A stretch of 64,000 nt of DNA. Source: Adiantum capillus-veneris. Its lineage: Eukaryota > Streptophyta > Polypodiopsida > Polypodiales > Pteridaceae. Made by a program: the position numbers and the translations under genes. The notes beneath the pieces are model-generated. The model made no database searches, had not been told where the DNA came from, and saw nothing but the letters and a program-made list of their open reading frames with translations. The DNA is taken from the NCBI GenBank assembly GCA_014529385.2, contig CM043953.1, positions 115,232,049 to 115,296,048 of the forward strand, in the 5' to 3' direction. Shown here piece after piece: positions 1 through 9,133 of this stretch; the first letter of the stretch is position 1, and every line of letters begins with the position of its first letter.

Positions 1-441
1 GTTAGAGATCTCACCTCTTATGCAAAACCTTTAGCACACCCTTGAGAGGTTCCCTAGAGCTGGACCCAAAACTTGTTGAATTTAGAACTACTAAATTTAT
101 ACTATTTTGGCAAATTTTAAGTTTACACTAGGACTTCCCATGCTTTATATTTGGAGTCTAAAGAGTAAATTTTCACAAATTGATAAAGTCAACCCCTTAT
201 GTCATGTGCCTTTGATCAAGGTTCCTTGGGATAAAATTATCCTCTCTTGACCTGTAACTTTGGCAAGGGTGAACCAACTAGCAATTATTATTGCTTTTTA
301 ATAGACTTCTTTCCTTTGGCCAAATTAAGTCTATAAACACTTAATTAACTTCACTTGCTCTCTTTTTATTTTCCCCAAATTGAAATGACCAATTTAAGAT
401 GGAACATACTTTTAGAAAGTTAGAAATTAATTTTCATAACT
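1..441 (-). repeat. G0 3' LTR fragment (runs off the window)
   Basis: Read on the minus strand, this stretch aligns with the start of the G2 LTR at 23234: both run through a motif like ATCTAAC, then an A/T-rich line, then AAAAGRG-AACAAG-type sequence. The expected TGTCAT terminus has decayed to AGTTAT at 436-441. Just outside it, at 442-460, a purine-rich tract in minus orientation is the probable polypurine tract. The rest of the LTR lies beyond base 1. Confidence 0.6.
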
Positions 442-539
442 TATCTTGCCCTTAAAGTCACAGTCGTCCTTGACTACGGAGTAGGGCATATAGAATCATA
501 CTTTCTTATTTAGTTTAGAGGATCCCTTTTTACCCATTG

Positions 540-770
540 ACGTTCTTCCACAATGGTGACTAATTCCACTTGGTGCTTGGAAGACTAAGCTGACGCAAGC
601 ATGTCTTAACTTAGCCTTAACAGCTTCTAGAGGAGCTTGGCAAAGTCTACTTGGTGCTTGAGAAACTGAGTTGCTACGAGCATATAATACCTTAGCCACT
701 AATCAACTTCCGTAGTAGATTGATAGAGTATACTTGGTGCTTGAGAGAAAGATGGCTACCACGAGCACAA
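540..770 (-). repeat. Three-fold imperfect repeat in G0 3' non-coding region
   Basis: On the plus strand the motif ACTTGGTGCTTG occurs near 565, 649 and 733, at a spacing of about 84 bp, each followed by a gag/gaa context. In minus orientation it reads CAAGCACCAAGT. The G2 element has two relatives of this motif at about 19221 and 23083, now separated by insert D1, so it belongs to the 3' untranslated region of this gypsy family. Confidence 0.6.
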
Positions 771-1529
771 TTCATGCTATGCATACACTTAAACTCACCC
801 TTGTAAGGGTTAAGAAGAATTGCATGAAATTCATTATAAATGAGCCATGTACTTGGCAATTGTAACTTATAAGCCAACTTGCTAATTGGCTTAAGGATTT
901 GAATTGGGCCATAATATCTTTTCACTAACTTAGCATAATATTTTTGACGACCCCCTTGTTTTCCCTTGCCTATGGTATGACTTAGGCTTGCTTTGAGAAA
1001 CTTTAGCAATACCCAATCATTCTCCTTGAAGGCTAAAGCTCTTTTATGCTTATCAATAGCATCATTTTGCCTTTGTTGCATGATGGAGATAGCTTCCTTA
1101 ATCTTTTGGAAAAAACAATCAAGGTCTTTGCTATACTAATTAGCAACATATATCTTCCCAAGCGGCTTGACTATCATTGGGAGCTTGGATATTCCTTCTA
1201 TCACTTTGAAGGGTGCCTTTCTTGTGGAAGTATGGACATTGTTATTGTACGCATACTCCGCTAAGGGTAAGTACTTTTTGCACTGATCTCTTTGATCTAC
1301 CTTTGTAACATAAGCTTTGAGTAGATCAGTAATGGTTAAATTTGCTATTTCACTTTGGCCATCCGTTTGTGGGTGATAGGCCGAAGAGAAATTCAACTCA
1401 ATACCCAACTTCTCAAAAAGACCTTTCCAAAAATTGCTTTGCATCCTTGGATTTTTGTCAAAACACTGTGGACAATGGTACGCCATGGTATTTGAAGATT
1501 TGAGATACAAAAAGGGTTGTCATATGCAT
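692..1529 (-). pseudogene. G0 integrase: end of catalytic core and C-terminal domain, broken
   Basis: On the minus strand, 1510-1136 encodes the end of a Ty3/gypsy integrase core with the hallmark YHPQTDGQSE and the following helix region (NLTITDLLKAY, LAEYAYNN). A second open segment, 1081-692, encodes the C-terminal part with NDWVLLKF, KYYGPIQILKPI and an AYKLQLP line. Frame breaks separate the two. The start of the same integrase is at 10276-10748, because T1 inserted between residues of the core near 1529/10276. The type, with its family PBS of initiator-Met kind, suggests a chromovirus-like lineage. It is certainly non-functional. Confidence 0.85.
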
Positions 1530-2673
1530 TGTCAGGAGTTTTTTGGAGCAAGGGATTGCGCATATGTACATACCCATGCATGGTGCATCAAATAAAGTAT
1601 TGCCCATTTTCCAGAGCCAGGTGGTTACGTGGGGCCCACATGTGTACATGTAGGACACCATGTACATAGTGCATCGATTTTCATCATTACTAGTACCATT
1701 GTGTTTTTCTACAATAAGGAGGAGTTGGTAGCGCGTAAAACTTCTCGAGGAAGCTATCCGCGGGCCGACGACGTGAGGTTAGCAGGTGCGTCAGATGGCA
1801 TCTAGTGGCGTCAGGAGGGCGAACGAGGTCAATATTTGCACGCAGATGAGGACAGACACAACGTGGGTGTTTGCTTGTGAGAATAATGCAGAAAGGTCAT
1901 CATGAGGACCTTTTTTTGGGGCCACTTCACGTGATGGAGAGGTGCATTATTGGAAAAAAGCTGAGTGCCAGGTGTGCGAATGATGCAAAAAGGTGACAAC
2001 TATGCACTGCGAGGTCAGTTTTTGGCCTGTTCGGGGTCCGTTTGAGGTCATCTAAAAGGCCAAGGGTGCCCAACTAAAAAAGCTAAGTGTGGGAACTGAA
2101 AAAACTGAGAGAAGACCAGAAAAAACGTGGAGAAGAGAGGAGGAACAGCCGCAGGTGTGTTTTTTGGGTTTTTGGAGCCTGTTTTGGCCGTAAACTGCTC
2201 ATCCGATGTCGGATTTGAGCAATTTGACATTGTAGACTGGGGTTTTGGGCCGTTCCGGACGCGATGGCGCTGTCCATTTTGCCAAATTCCTCACTCTTTT
2301 TCTGTTGTTTTTCTGTGTAATCTTCTCCGGTGAGTGAAGCTTCTTCTCCAATTTGTGATTGTATCTGGTATCTTTTACCCATATTGTGTGAGCTGTTTGC
2401 CCCATTGGTGTTGGCCCAAGCTCAATTGTATCTAAACATCAGAAATTCTTCTCTTTTGAGCTGAGTTTTTTGGGTGTGTGTGTGTGTGTGTGTGTGTCTA
2501 TGTGGAGTGGGCAAGTGGATAGTCTCTCTCCTCTCACTCCAGAGGTGTGTTCCCTGTCTCGGCCAGGTGTGTTGTGTAAACCGAGTGGTGCCCCATAGTG
2601 TGTGTGTGTATCATTCCAAGAGTGTGTGTCGGGTCGTTATAGAGGCGCTGTGTGTGTTTTCATCCCGCTCACA
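1530..2673 (+). repeat. T1 5' LTR
   Basis: This 1144-bp LTR begins TGTCAGG and ends TCACA. It matches 9134-10275 almost base for base; differences include a change at about 1637 and the (GT)n tract at about 2474-2498. It contains a GT microsatellite and a CT-rich stretch before U5. No convincing TATA box was found. Confidence 0.95.
2558..2646 (+). promoter_or_regulatory. T1 U5 module: hairpin, TGGTGCCCC box, TAGAGGC box
   Basis: CTCGG (2558-2562) can pair with CCGAG (2581-2585), directly followed by TGGTGCCCC (2586-2594). TAGAGGC follows at 2640-2646, 27 bp before the LTR end. The same order occurs in T2 (53421-53507) and solo LTR S2 (29916-30048). The 3' LTR copy is at 10160-10248. The function is not known; an RNA structure or tRNA-contact role is an inference. 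Confidence 0.5.
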
Positions 2674-2679
2674 TTCTTT

Positions 2680-2699
2680 TGGCGCCCCCACGGAGGATC
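2680..2699 (+). promoter_or_regulatory. T1 candidate primer binding site
   Basis: TGGCGCCCCCACGGAGGATC begins 6 bases after the LTR end. A site starting TGG just inside the LTR is where a tRNA 3' end primes reverse transcription. The start TGGCGCCC resembles lysine-tRNA-type sites, but the rest does not fit one I know, so the tRNA is left unnamed. T2 has a close relative at 53543. Confidence 0.6.
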
Positions 2700-3408
2700 T
2701 TCTTCGAGTACCTTCAGCTTCGAGCTTTGAGCTTCGGGATTACAGGTTGCAGGTTGCAGATTACAGGTTCTAGGTTCTAGGTTACAGGTTACAGGGACAG
2801 GTACAGGTACAGGTACAGGTGATTCACACAGGTACAGGTAGCTGGAGTACAGTGATATACTAGCAATGATGTCACTTGCAGTTGTTGTGGGAATGCATCA
2901 CTTGGCGCCTATTTGAGCGCATTGTCTGCTGGATTGTACGTTACTTGTGGAAAGTGCCATTGTACGCCTTTGTGGAGCCATATATGGTTTTATTTGGCAG
3001 TCCCAGCCATTTCTGAGACTTGGTCTGGAAGATAGTCATTTCTGAGACTTGACTATACGCGATTTGCATTAGCTTTCGTGTGAGGGTCGATAGCGTGAGG
3101 TTTTTATTGAGCTGGGGGATTCTCAAATGTGGAGATCCTTTCGGTGATACAGGTAGCTGGAGCACCCTTTTCGTGACCTCGCCATAGGCTATGTACTAGT
3201 GAGTCCTACTTGATGCTCGGGTTCTATTGTTGACAGTTTATGCATACATAGACAGTCTATATTTTGGGTTCCTACTGCTCTACTTCTGGGGAAACTCTGT
3301 CGAAATTTTCCCAAGTTATGATGGCTGGTTTTTTGGTATTTTGAGCCATTTATTCTGTTATGCTGCTGAAATTTTGGCAAAATCAGAGGTTGAGTCAGGT
3401 GTGCCTTC
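2700..3408 (+). other. T1 leader with short tandem repeats
   Basis: This untranslated leader has a run of related 6-7 base units (ACAGGT, CAGGTT) at about 2741-2840, and a repeated CATTTCTGAGACTTG near 3008 and 3038. At 3081-3169 it contains a segment also present in the copia element C1 (36509-36602, opposite strand). Open frames here are short and lack coding character. Confidence 0.6.
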
Positions 3409-3651
3409 TTGGGAGCTTCATGGTTGGCTTTAATGGATGATCAAAATGGCCCTCAGTTCACTCCTTTTCATTTAACGCAAAGAATTCAGATTAATGTTCA
3501 TGTGTCCAGGAAGATCTTTTTCCAGCAGCGCATAGTCTTTATGTTTGGGCCAAGAAGATTGAGAGAGATCCTGGAATGTCCTTTGCCTGTTGTCATCCCG
3601 ATGATCAACTATGAAAACTCATTTGATGTGCATGTGTTTGTCCTTATCTAA
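3409..3651 (+). CDS. T1 ORF1, small conserved protein before gag
   Basis: This 80-codon ORF ends 102 bp before the gag start; an internal Met at 3433 is an alternative start. Its last 31 residues align without gaps to the last 31 residues of the T2 ORF at 54097-54315. Shared positions include an E-[IV]-L step, a P-x-V-[IL]-P core and a final F-[DE]-V-x-[VI]-[FY]-V-L-[IV]-stop. About 9 of 31 are identical and most others are conservative. No known domain was recognised. Tat-lineage elements of the Ogre type are known to carry an extra ORF of unknown function upstream of gag, so this may be its counterpart. It is in the same frame as gag-pol but separated by three stops (TAA, TGA, TGA). Confidence 0.5.
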   Translation: MGASWLALMDDQNGPQFTPFHLTQRIQINVHVSRKIFFQQRIVFMFGPRRLREILECPLPVVIPMINYENSFDVHVFVLI

Positions 3652-3753
3652 AGTTGAGCTCCATTGAAGTTTCTGGGGATTGGGAAGTGAAAAGTTTTGG
3701 GTTCTTGCACGTGTGTTCGAAGGGGTTCTCAAAGCATCATAATTTGGGTAGCC

Positions 3754-6700
3754 ATGGCTTTCTCTTATCCCGAGTTTCATGGAAGAAGTGATGAAGATGT
3801 GGAAGAATTTTTGGAAAAGATGGAGGTTGCCTGCATTAGCAACCAGATTCATGACCCTACGCAAATGTTACGCCTTCTCCAAATTTGTTTGAAGAGTGAT
3901 GCACGAGTTTGGTCCAAAGCATTTGAAGAGGAGTTGCGTATGTCTGATCCACCTATAAGATTGAGTTGGGACAATCTAAGGCATGGATTGGAAGTGGAGT
4001 TTGTGAAGATAGAAGACCCTGACAAAGTGTGGCAAGAAGTACAGGCTTTGGTGCAAAAGGAAGGTGAGCCAGTAGATGCGTACATACGTAATTTTTCATT
4101 GGCATGGGAGCGAATGTGCAAGGCTTTAGCACCACAGGTACCCCCGCCTGACATGATGAAGAAGGACAGGTTCTTGGCTGGTCTTTGGGAGAATATACGT
4201 TGGAGAGTGGAGCTAAAGAAGCCTAGGACATATGAAGATGCACTAGAGGTAGCAAGGAACAAAGAGTGGAAGCTGAGGAAAATGAGCCAGTTAGGGGTGG
4301 AGTCTTTGCCAATGAGGTCTGAATTTCAGCCTATAGAGTCTTTACAAGGGCGCATGTCAGGGGTTCATCATGAACCAGTGGTTCCTGTTACTACTCAGGT
4401 TATGCCAGCAGTGGTCACTACAGCAGTGCAAGATGATGGCCTAAGGCAAGACATGAGGCAAGTGGTTGATTTGATGAAGAATCTCAGCCTAAACATGCTA
4501 GGTCAAGTGGGAAATAATCGAGGTCGAGGGCGGTTTGCAAATCAGCCAGCAGGTGAAGAAAGACCTAGGAATGGTGCTGGACAAAGTAATAGTAGGTTTT
4601 GGAGGCAGACGCCCACATGTTATAATTGCGGAGAGTTGGGCCACATCAGCCCGCAATGTGATAAGCCACCAAGGATGGGGGGAGACATGTATCCATTGCC
4701 AAGACAGGTGCTAACTAGGTCAAATGATTATGGCATCGAAATTAAGGGAGACGAAGGAACCAGTGGACTGACCCAGGAGGAAAAAGGGAAGACAAAAGTG
4801 CTAAGTGTAGTCACCTTGGAGAAGGCATCAAAGCTAGAGGATACATTAGTGATGCCTATTGGGAAGAGGACCACAGAGGAAAAGGAAGGAAGAAGTGCCC
4901 CAGGTCCTAGTAAGAAGAAAGGAAAGAGCCATGAAGGCGAGGATGTCAAGGCCAAGAGGAAAAGGAGAGCTCGTCGAAAGTTTCATGTTTCAGATTTTCC
5001 ACTAGGGGATGGGCAATTAAGCTATGACTTGAAGGAGGATCTGACGAGCAGGAAGGTAGATGTTACTTTTGGGCAGCTTATAGAGATGGTGCCTAAGCTA
5101 AAGCGACAGTGGAAGAGGATGGTTAACCCAATGGAGAAAGAGCCAGAGAGAGGTTCAGTGAAGGTGTTGGCAATGGACGAGCTACCAGACATTTGTCCAA
5201 TAGTAGATGTGTGGCATAAAAGGAAAAATTTGGGACAAGGTTATGTGGATGGCGGAGCCCAAATATGCGTCATAACACACTCATGCGTTGAGAAGATGGG
5301 TCTCACAGTGGCTGGGGTGTCAAGTTTTCGGATCAGATTGGCAAACCATCAAAAAGTAAAATGCTTGGGTGTTGTAAAGAGCTTAGAAGTGGAGGCATAT
5401 GATGCAAAGGCAGTGGTTGATTTTCATGTGATGCCAGCAGGGTTGGGAGCATATCCTATTATACTGGGCAGACCATGGCTACGTGCAGTGGGAGCTGTTC
5501 AAGATTGGCGACATGGTACGATTAGCCTCTATGGAAAGACAGGTACCAAGAAGCTTTATAATATGGACACAAGGAAACGATTAGAGGAGCTTTATGAAGA
5601 TGAGGATGAGTCTAGTGATGAAGACTCTTCCACGGTGACAGATGAGGATAGTGATAGCACTACCAGCAGTGATGAGGATGTTGATGTTGCATTTCTTTTG
5701 ATGGACAAAGAAATCCAGGAGATTGGTTTAGTCGCATTTGCGAAGGAAGTTGAAGATGAAAGTGAAGGGCCTTATGAAGTGATTGAAGGGCTGATGCAAA
5801 CCAAAGTTGAGTTGTCAAAGAAGCAGGAATTAATGACGCAAATGATTAGTGGAGACCTCTCAGCTATGGAGAAGGATATATATTTGCATATGCTGGCTAG
5901 TTTTCCTGATTTGTTCATTACTTCATATGAAGAGATCAGAGGGTTCAAGGGTGAAGAGATGCATATAGAGCTGAATGAAGGTGCTAAGCCAGTGCGGCAA
6001 AGGCTAAGAAGGATGGGTCAAGAGCAAATGGAAGCCTTGCGGGTAGAGGTGGACAAGTTATTGAAGGCAGGGTTCATAGTTCCAGTGGAGACCACAGAAT
6101 GGGTGAGTCCAGTTGTAGTCAGTCCAAAGAAGGATGGGAAGTGGAGAATTTGTGTGGATTTTAAACCCTTAAACGCAGCCACTAAGAAGAACCCATATCC
6201 TCTTCCATTCATCGATCAGATCTTGGATTCAGTGGCAGGTTATGAGAGGTACAGTGTGTGTGATGGTTTTTCAGGCTATTTTCAATTGAAGATTGCTCTT
6301 AAAGACCGCACAAAGACAACTTTCATTACGCCATGGGGCTGCTATTGCTACACAGTATTGCCATTTGGGTTGTCAAATGGACCTTCCTTCTATCAAGAGA
6401 GAGCAAATTGGGTGTTGGAACCATTCATTGGTAGTTGTGTTAAAGCTTTTATGGATGACTTCTGTGTCTATAGCAGTAGGGCTGAACACCATGAGAAGCT
6501 GCAGATGGTATTCGCTCGATATGATGAATGTGGAGGACAACTAAATCCAAAGAAATGTCATCTAGCACAGCCAAGGGTGAAGCTATTGGGCCATATGGTG
6601 TCAGAAAATGGCATTGAGGCTGATCCAGATAAGGTGAAGTCTATTATTCTTCTTCCATCACCTATGAGTACGAAGCAATTGGCAACCTTTATACACAAAG

Positions 6701-9105
6701 TGAAGTACATGGCACGGTTTATTCCATTGTCTTCGCAGCTTCTTTATCCATTACAGCAAGTGGCAAAGCATGATCCATTGCAATGGGATGACAAGTGTGA
6801 AGAAGTGTTTCAAGAGGTGAAAGAGGTGTTAGGGGGGTTGTCAGCCATGCAGGCTCCTGATTGGGAGAAAGTTTTTTATGTAAATCCATCAGTAGGGGAT
6901 GATGCCATTGGAGCCATGCTATTGCAAAAGGGGAAGGGCAGCCATTATATGAGGCCAGTGTATTGTGCAAGCCGAGTGAAGTTGGTAGCGGAGAGAAAGT
7001 TATCGGAAGTAGAGCTAGTGATGGCTAGTGTAATATTTGCTTGTCGACGATTTCGTCATTACTTGCTACCACGGCCTTTTGTTTTCTTGACGAGTTATGC
7101 CTTTTTGCCACAGTTAATTAATGGTATTAACATGTCAAATGTGGTGAAGAAATGGGTAATTGAGCTGCAAGAGTTTGAGTTCTCTTTTCTAGTGGAAGAT
7201 AGTACAAGGGCTACCCTAGCTGATTTGTTGACCTACAAGGAGAATCCCCTTATTGTTAAGGAAGAGGTGGTGAGAAAGGTAGTTGAAGAAGTGCCACAGA
7301 TCAGCAATGCACATGTGTTGTTCTTTGATGGTTCATACAGAAAGAGCCATGATGCAGCTTCAGGGGGTATAGCACTTTATGATCCAGAGGGGAAGCTAGT
7401 ATGCAAGAGAGGGTTCAAATTGGATGCTCATAGTAACAATGAGGATGAATATGCTACATTGGAAGCCGGATTACACATTTGTTTGAAGCATGGGGTTCGA
7501 AGGTTGAGCATAAAAGGTGATGCCTTGTTAGTGGTGAAGCAAGTGTTGGGTGTGTGGAAGAGCAAGAACACCTCATTGAAGGAAATGTGCTTCAGAATTA
7601 AAGGCCTGTTAAAAAAGTTTGAAGCATGGAGTATCAGACACATTGAACGTGCTCTAAATGGAGAGGCACATGAAGCAGCTCAAGGCATGATTGGGGAGCT
7701 ATTTGTGTTGAGGACCACTTTACCTCTTTATCATGGCCGGGAAAGTTTGGCTCAAGAAGAGGAGTTTTTGCTAACAGGAATCATTCCAAAGGAGATTCAG
7801 AAGTCTAAGAAGTATGGCTTTGTGCGTAGAGCATACAGGTACAAATTGATTGGTGATGTCTTATACATGAAAGGGGCTGATCTCGTGTTGAGACGTGTAC
7901 CTTGGCGGGAGGAGCTTTACAGAGTGTTGGAAGAGAATCACGAAGGCGCATGTGGTGGCCATTTTGCTCTAAAGATCACCTTGCATAAGATTTTGCAAGA
8001 GGGGTATGTATGGCCTAGTTTGCACAAGGATGTTCACCATTGGTGTAGGTCTTGCAATAGGTGTCAAGCATTTGGGAAGAGAGTGTTGAAGCCAGAGCTA
8101 CGAAAAACCATTATGGCGTTTGATGTGTTTGAAAAGTGGGGAATTGATGCAATAGGCCCGTTACCTATCACAAGCAGGGGCAAAAGCTATATTTTGACGG
8201 CAGTGGACTATCTCTCTAGATGGGCAGAGGCTATAGCAGTAAAACAGATCATTGCAAAGGATGTGGCAAAATTTGTGTATGATGAAATATGTTGCAAGTT
8301 TGGGGTGCCACTGGAGTTACTTTCAGATAAGGGGCCTGGCTTTAGAGCTAAACTGCTAGATTTTTTATGTGCAAAGATGAAGATTAGGCACCAGCATACC
8401 ACTCCTTATTACCCACAGTGTAATGGCTTGAATGAAAGATTCAATGGTGAGTTGGTACAGATTCTTTCAAAAGTGACAGAGCACCAAGGAAAGAATTGGG
8501 ATTTAGAATTGCCTAGTGCATTATGGGCTTACCGTACTTCGGTGAAGACAGGTACAGGGTTTACTCCATTTCATTTGGTGTATGGAAAGGAAGCACTATT
8601 GCCTGTGGAGGTAGAGTTGCCTGCGGTCAAGATGTTAGAGAAGTTGCTTGGTCCGCCTAGTGATGCATTCAAAGAGAGGCTCTTGCAGTTACAAGAGGTC
8701 CAGTTGGATAGGATGAGCGCATTGGAGCATTATGGGCAGATGCAGGATAAGGCTTTGACAAAGATAAATGAAAAGGTCAAAAGTAAGGGTATCAAGAAAC
8801 ATGACTTGGTTTTGCGCTACAACAGTAAGCTGGACAACACCTTCCAAAAGAAGTTTCAAATTAAGTGGGAAGGCCCTTTCAAGGTAGTAGAGTGTTTTCC
8901 AAATGGCACATATCAGCTGGCTAACCTGGATGGTGTTCTACATAAGTCAAGGGTAAATGGATTGCGTCTTAAATTGTATCATGCTAGATTGATGATGGTG
9001 GAGCAAGATGAACTGTCTGTGGAGCAAGCAATGTTGGTGAAGGATGAGGAGACATGTGATGCGGCGAGTCTCATATCGCTCTTTGCTGCTGCTGATCATG
9101 AATGA
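3754..9105 (+). CDS. T1 gag-pol polyprotein, intact (1783 aa)
   Basis: One uninterrupted frame encodes all proteins for an LTR retrotransposon cycle. The start at 3754 has the good context GCCATGG; an upstream in-frame Met at 3697 adds 19 residues. Domains in order: gag to about 290; one CCHC knuckle from C289 (CYNCGELGHISPQC); aspartic protease with D499 in DGGA, where DSG or DTG is usual; reverse transcriptase with the FMDD pair D901/D902; a degenerate first RNase H near 1049 (SVGDD where TDAS is usual); a second, archaeal-type RNase H with D1192, E1230/E1232, D1256, but H1306 where an Asp is usual; integrase with an HHCC finger and D1465, D1525, E1561 (spacing D-35-E); then the GPFKV...VNG C-terminal domain. 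Two RNase H domains place it in the Tat-like group. There is no chromodomain. Confidence 0.95.
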   Translation: MAFSYPEFHGRSDEDVEEFLEKMEVACISNQIHDPTQMLRLLQICLKSDARVWSKAFEEELRMSDPPIRLSWDNLRHGLEVEFVKIEDPDKVWQEVQALVQKEGEPVDAYIRNFSLAWERMCKALAPQVPPPDMMKKDRFLAGLWENIRWRVELKKPRTYEDALEVARNKEWKLRKMSQLGVESLPMRSEFQPIESLQGRMSGVHHEPVVPVTTQVMPAVVTTAVQDDGLRQDMRQVVDLMKNLSLNMLGQVGNNRGRGRFANQPAGEERPRNGAGQSNSRFWRQTPTCYNCGELGHISPQCDKPPRMGGDMYPLPRQVLTRSNDYGIEIKGDEGTSGLTQEEKGKTKVLSVVTLEKASKLEDTLVMPIGKRTTEEKEGRSAPGPSKKKGKSHEGEDVKAKRKRRARRKFHVSDFPLGDGQLSYDLKEDLTSRKVDVTFGQLIEMVPKLKRQWKRMVNPMEKEPERGSVKVLAMDELPDICPIVDVWHKRKNLGQGYVDGGAQICVITHSCVEKMGLTVAGVSSFRIRLANHQKVKCLGVVKSLEVEAYDAKAVVDFHVMPAGLGAYPIILGRPWLRAVGAVQDWRHGTISLYGKTGTKKLYNMDTRKRLEELYEDEDESSDEDSSTVTDEDSDSTTSSDEDVDVAFLLMDKEIQEIGLVAFAKEVEDESEGPYEVIEGLMQTKVELSKKQELMTQMISGDLSAMEKDIYLHMLASFPDLFITSYEEIRGFKGEEMHIELNEGAKPVRQRLRRMGQEQMEALRVEVDKLLKAGFIVPVETTEWVSPVVVSPKKDGKWRICVDFKPLNAATKKNPYPLPFIDQILDSVAGYERYSVCDGFSGYFQLKIALKDRTKTTFITPWGCYCYTVLPFGLSNGPSFYQERANWVLEPFIGSCVKAFMDDFCVYSSRAEHHEKLQMVFARYDECGGQLNPKKCHLAQPRVKLLGHMVSENGIEADPDKVKSIILLPSPMSTKQLATFIHKVKYMARFIPLSSQLLYPLQQVAKHDPLQWDDKCEEVFQEVKEVLGGLSAMQAPDWEKVFYVNPSVGDDAIGAMLLQKGKGSHYMRPVYCASRVKLVAERKLSEVELVMASVIFACRRFRHYLLPRPFVFLTSYAFLPQLINGINMSNVVKKWVIELQEFEFSFLVEDSTRATLADLLTYKENPLIVKEEVVRKVVEEVPQISNAHVLFFDGSYRKSHDAASGGIALYDPEGKLVCKRGFKLDAHSNNEDEYATLEAGLHICLKHGVRRLSIKGDALLVVKQVLGVWKSKNTSLKEMCFRIKGLLKKFEAWSIRHIERALNGEAHEAAQGMIGELFVLRTTLPLYHGRESLAQEEEFLLTGIIPKEIQKSKKYGFVRRAYRYKLIGDVLYMKGADLVLRRVPWREELYRVLEENHEGACGGHFALKITLHKILQEGYVWPSLHKDVHHWCRSCNRCQAFGKRVLKPELRKTIMAFDVFEKWGIDAIGPLPITSRGKSYILTAVDYLSRWAEAIAVKQIIAKDVAKFVYDEICCKFGVPLELLSDKGPGFRAKLLDFLCAKMKIRHQHTTPYYPQCNGLNERFNGELVQILSKVTEHQGKNWDLELPSALWAYRTSVKTGTGFTPFHLVYGKEALLPVEVELPAVKMLEKLLGPPSDAFKERLLQLQEVQLDRMSALEHYGQMQDKALTKINEKVKSKGIKKHDLVLRYNSKLDNTFQKKFQIKWEGPFKVVECFPNGTYQLANLDGVLHKSRVNGLRLKLYHARLMMVEQDELSVEQAMLVKDEETCDAASLISLFAAADHE

Positions 9106-9108
9106 TCT

Positions 9109-9133
9109 AGCAGGCTAGGGGATGGGCAAATTA
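9109..9133 (+). promoter_or_regulatory. T1 polypurine tract
   Basis: The tract AGGCTAGGGGATGGGCAAAT lies immediately before the 3' LTR and directly after the gag-pol stop. It is the expected plus-strand primer site. Confidence 0.7.

Noticed and set aside
2083-2405. ORFs inside the T1 LTR, repeated at 9687-10009
   Set aside because: They are in overlapping frames on both strands, are duplicated only because the LTR is, and show no domain.
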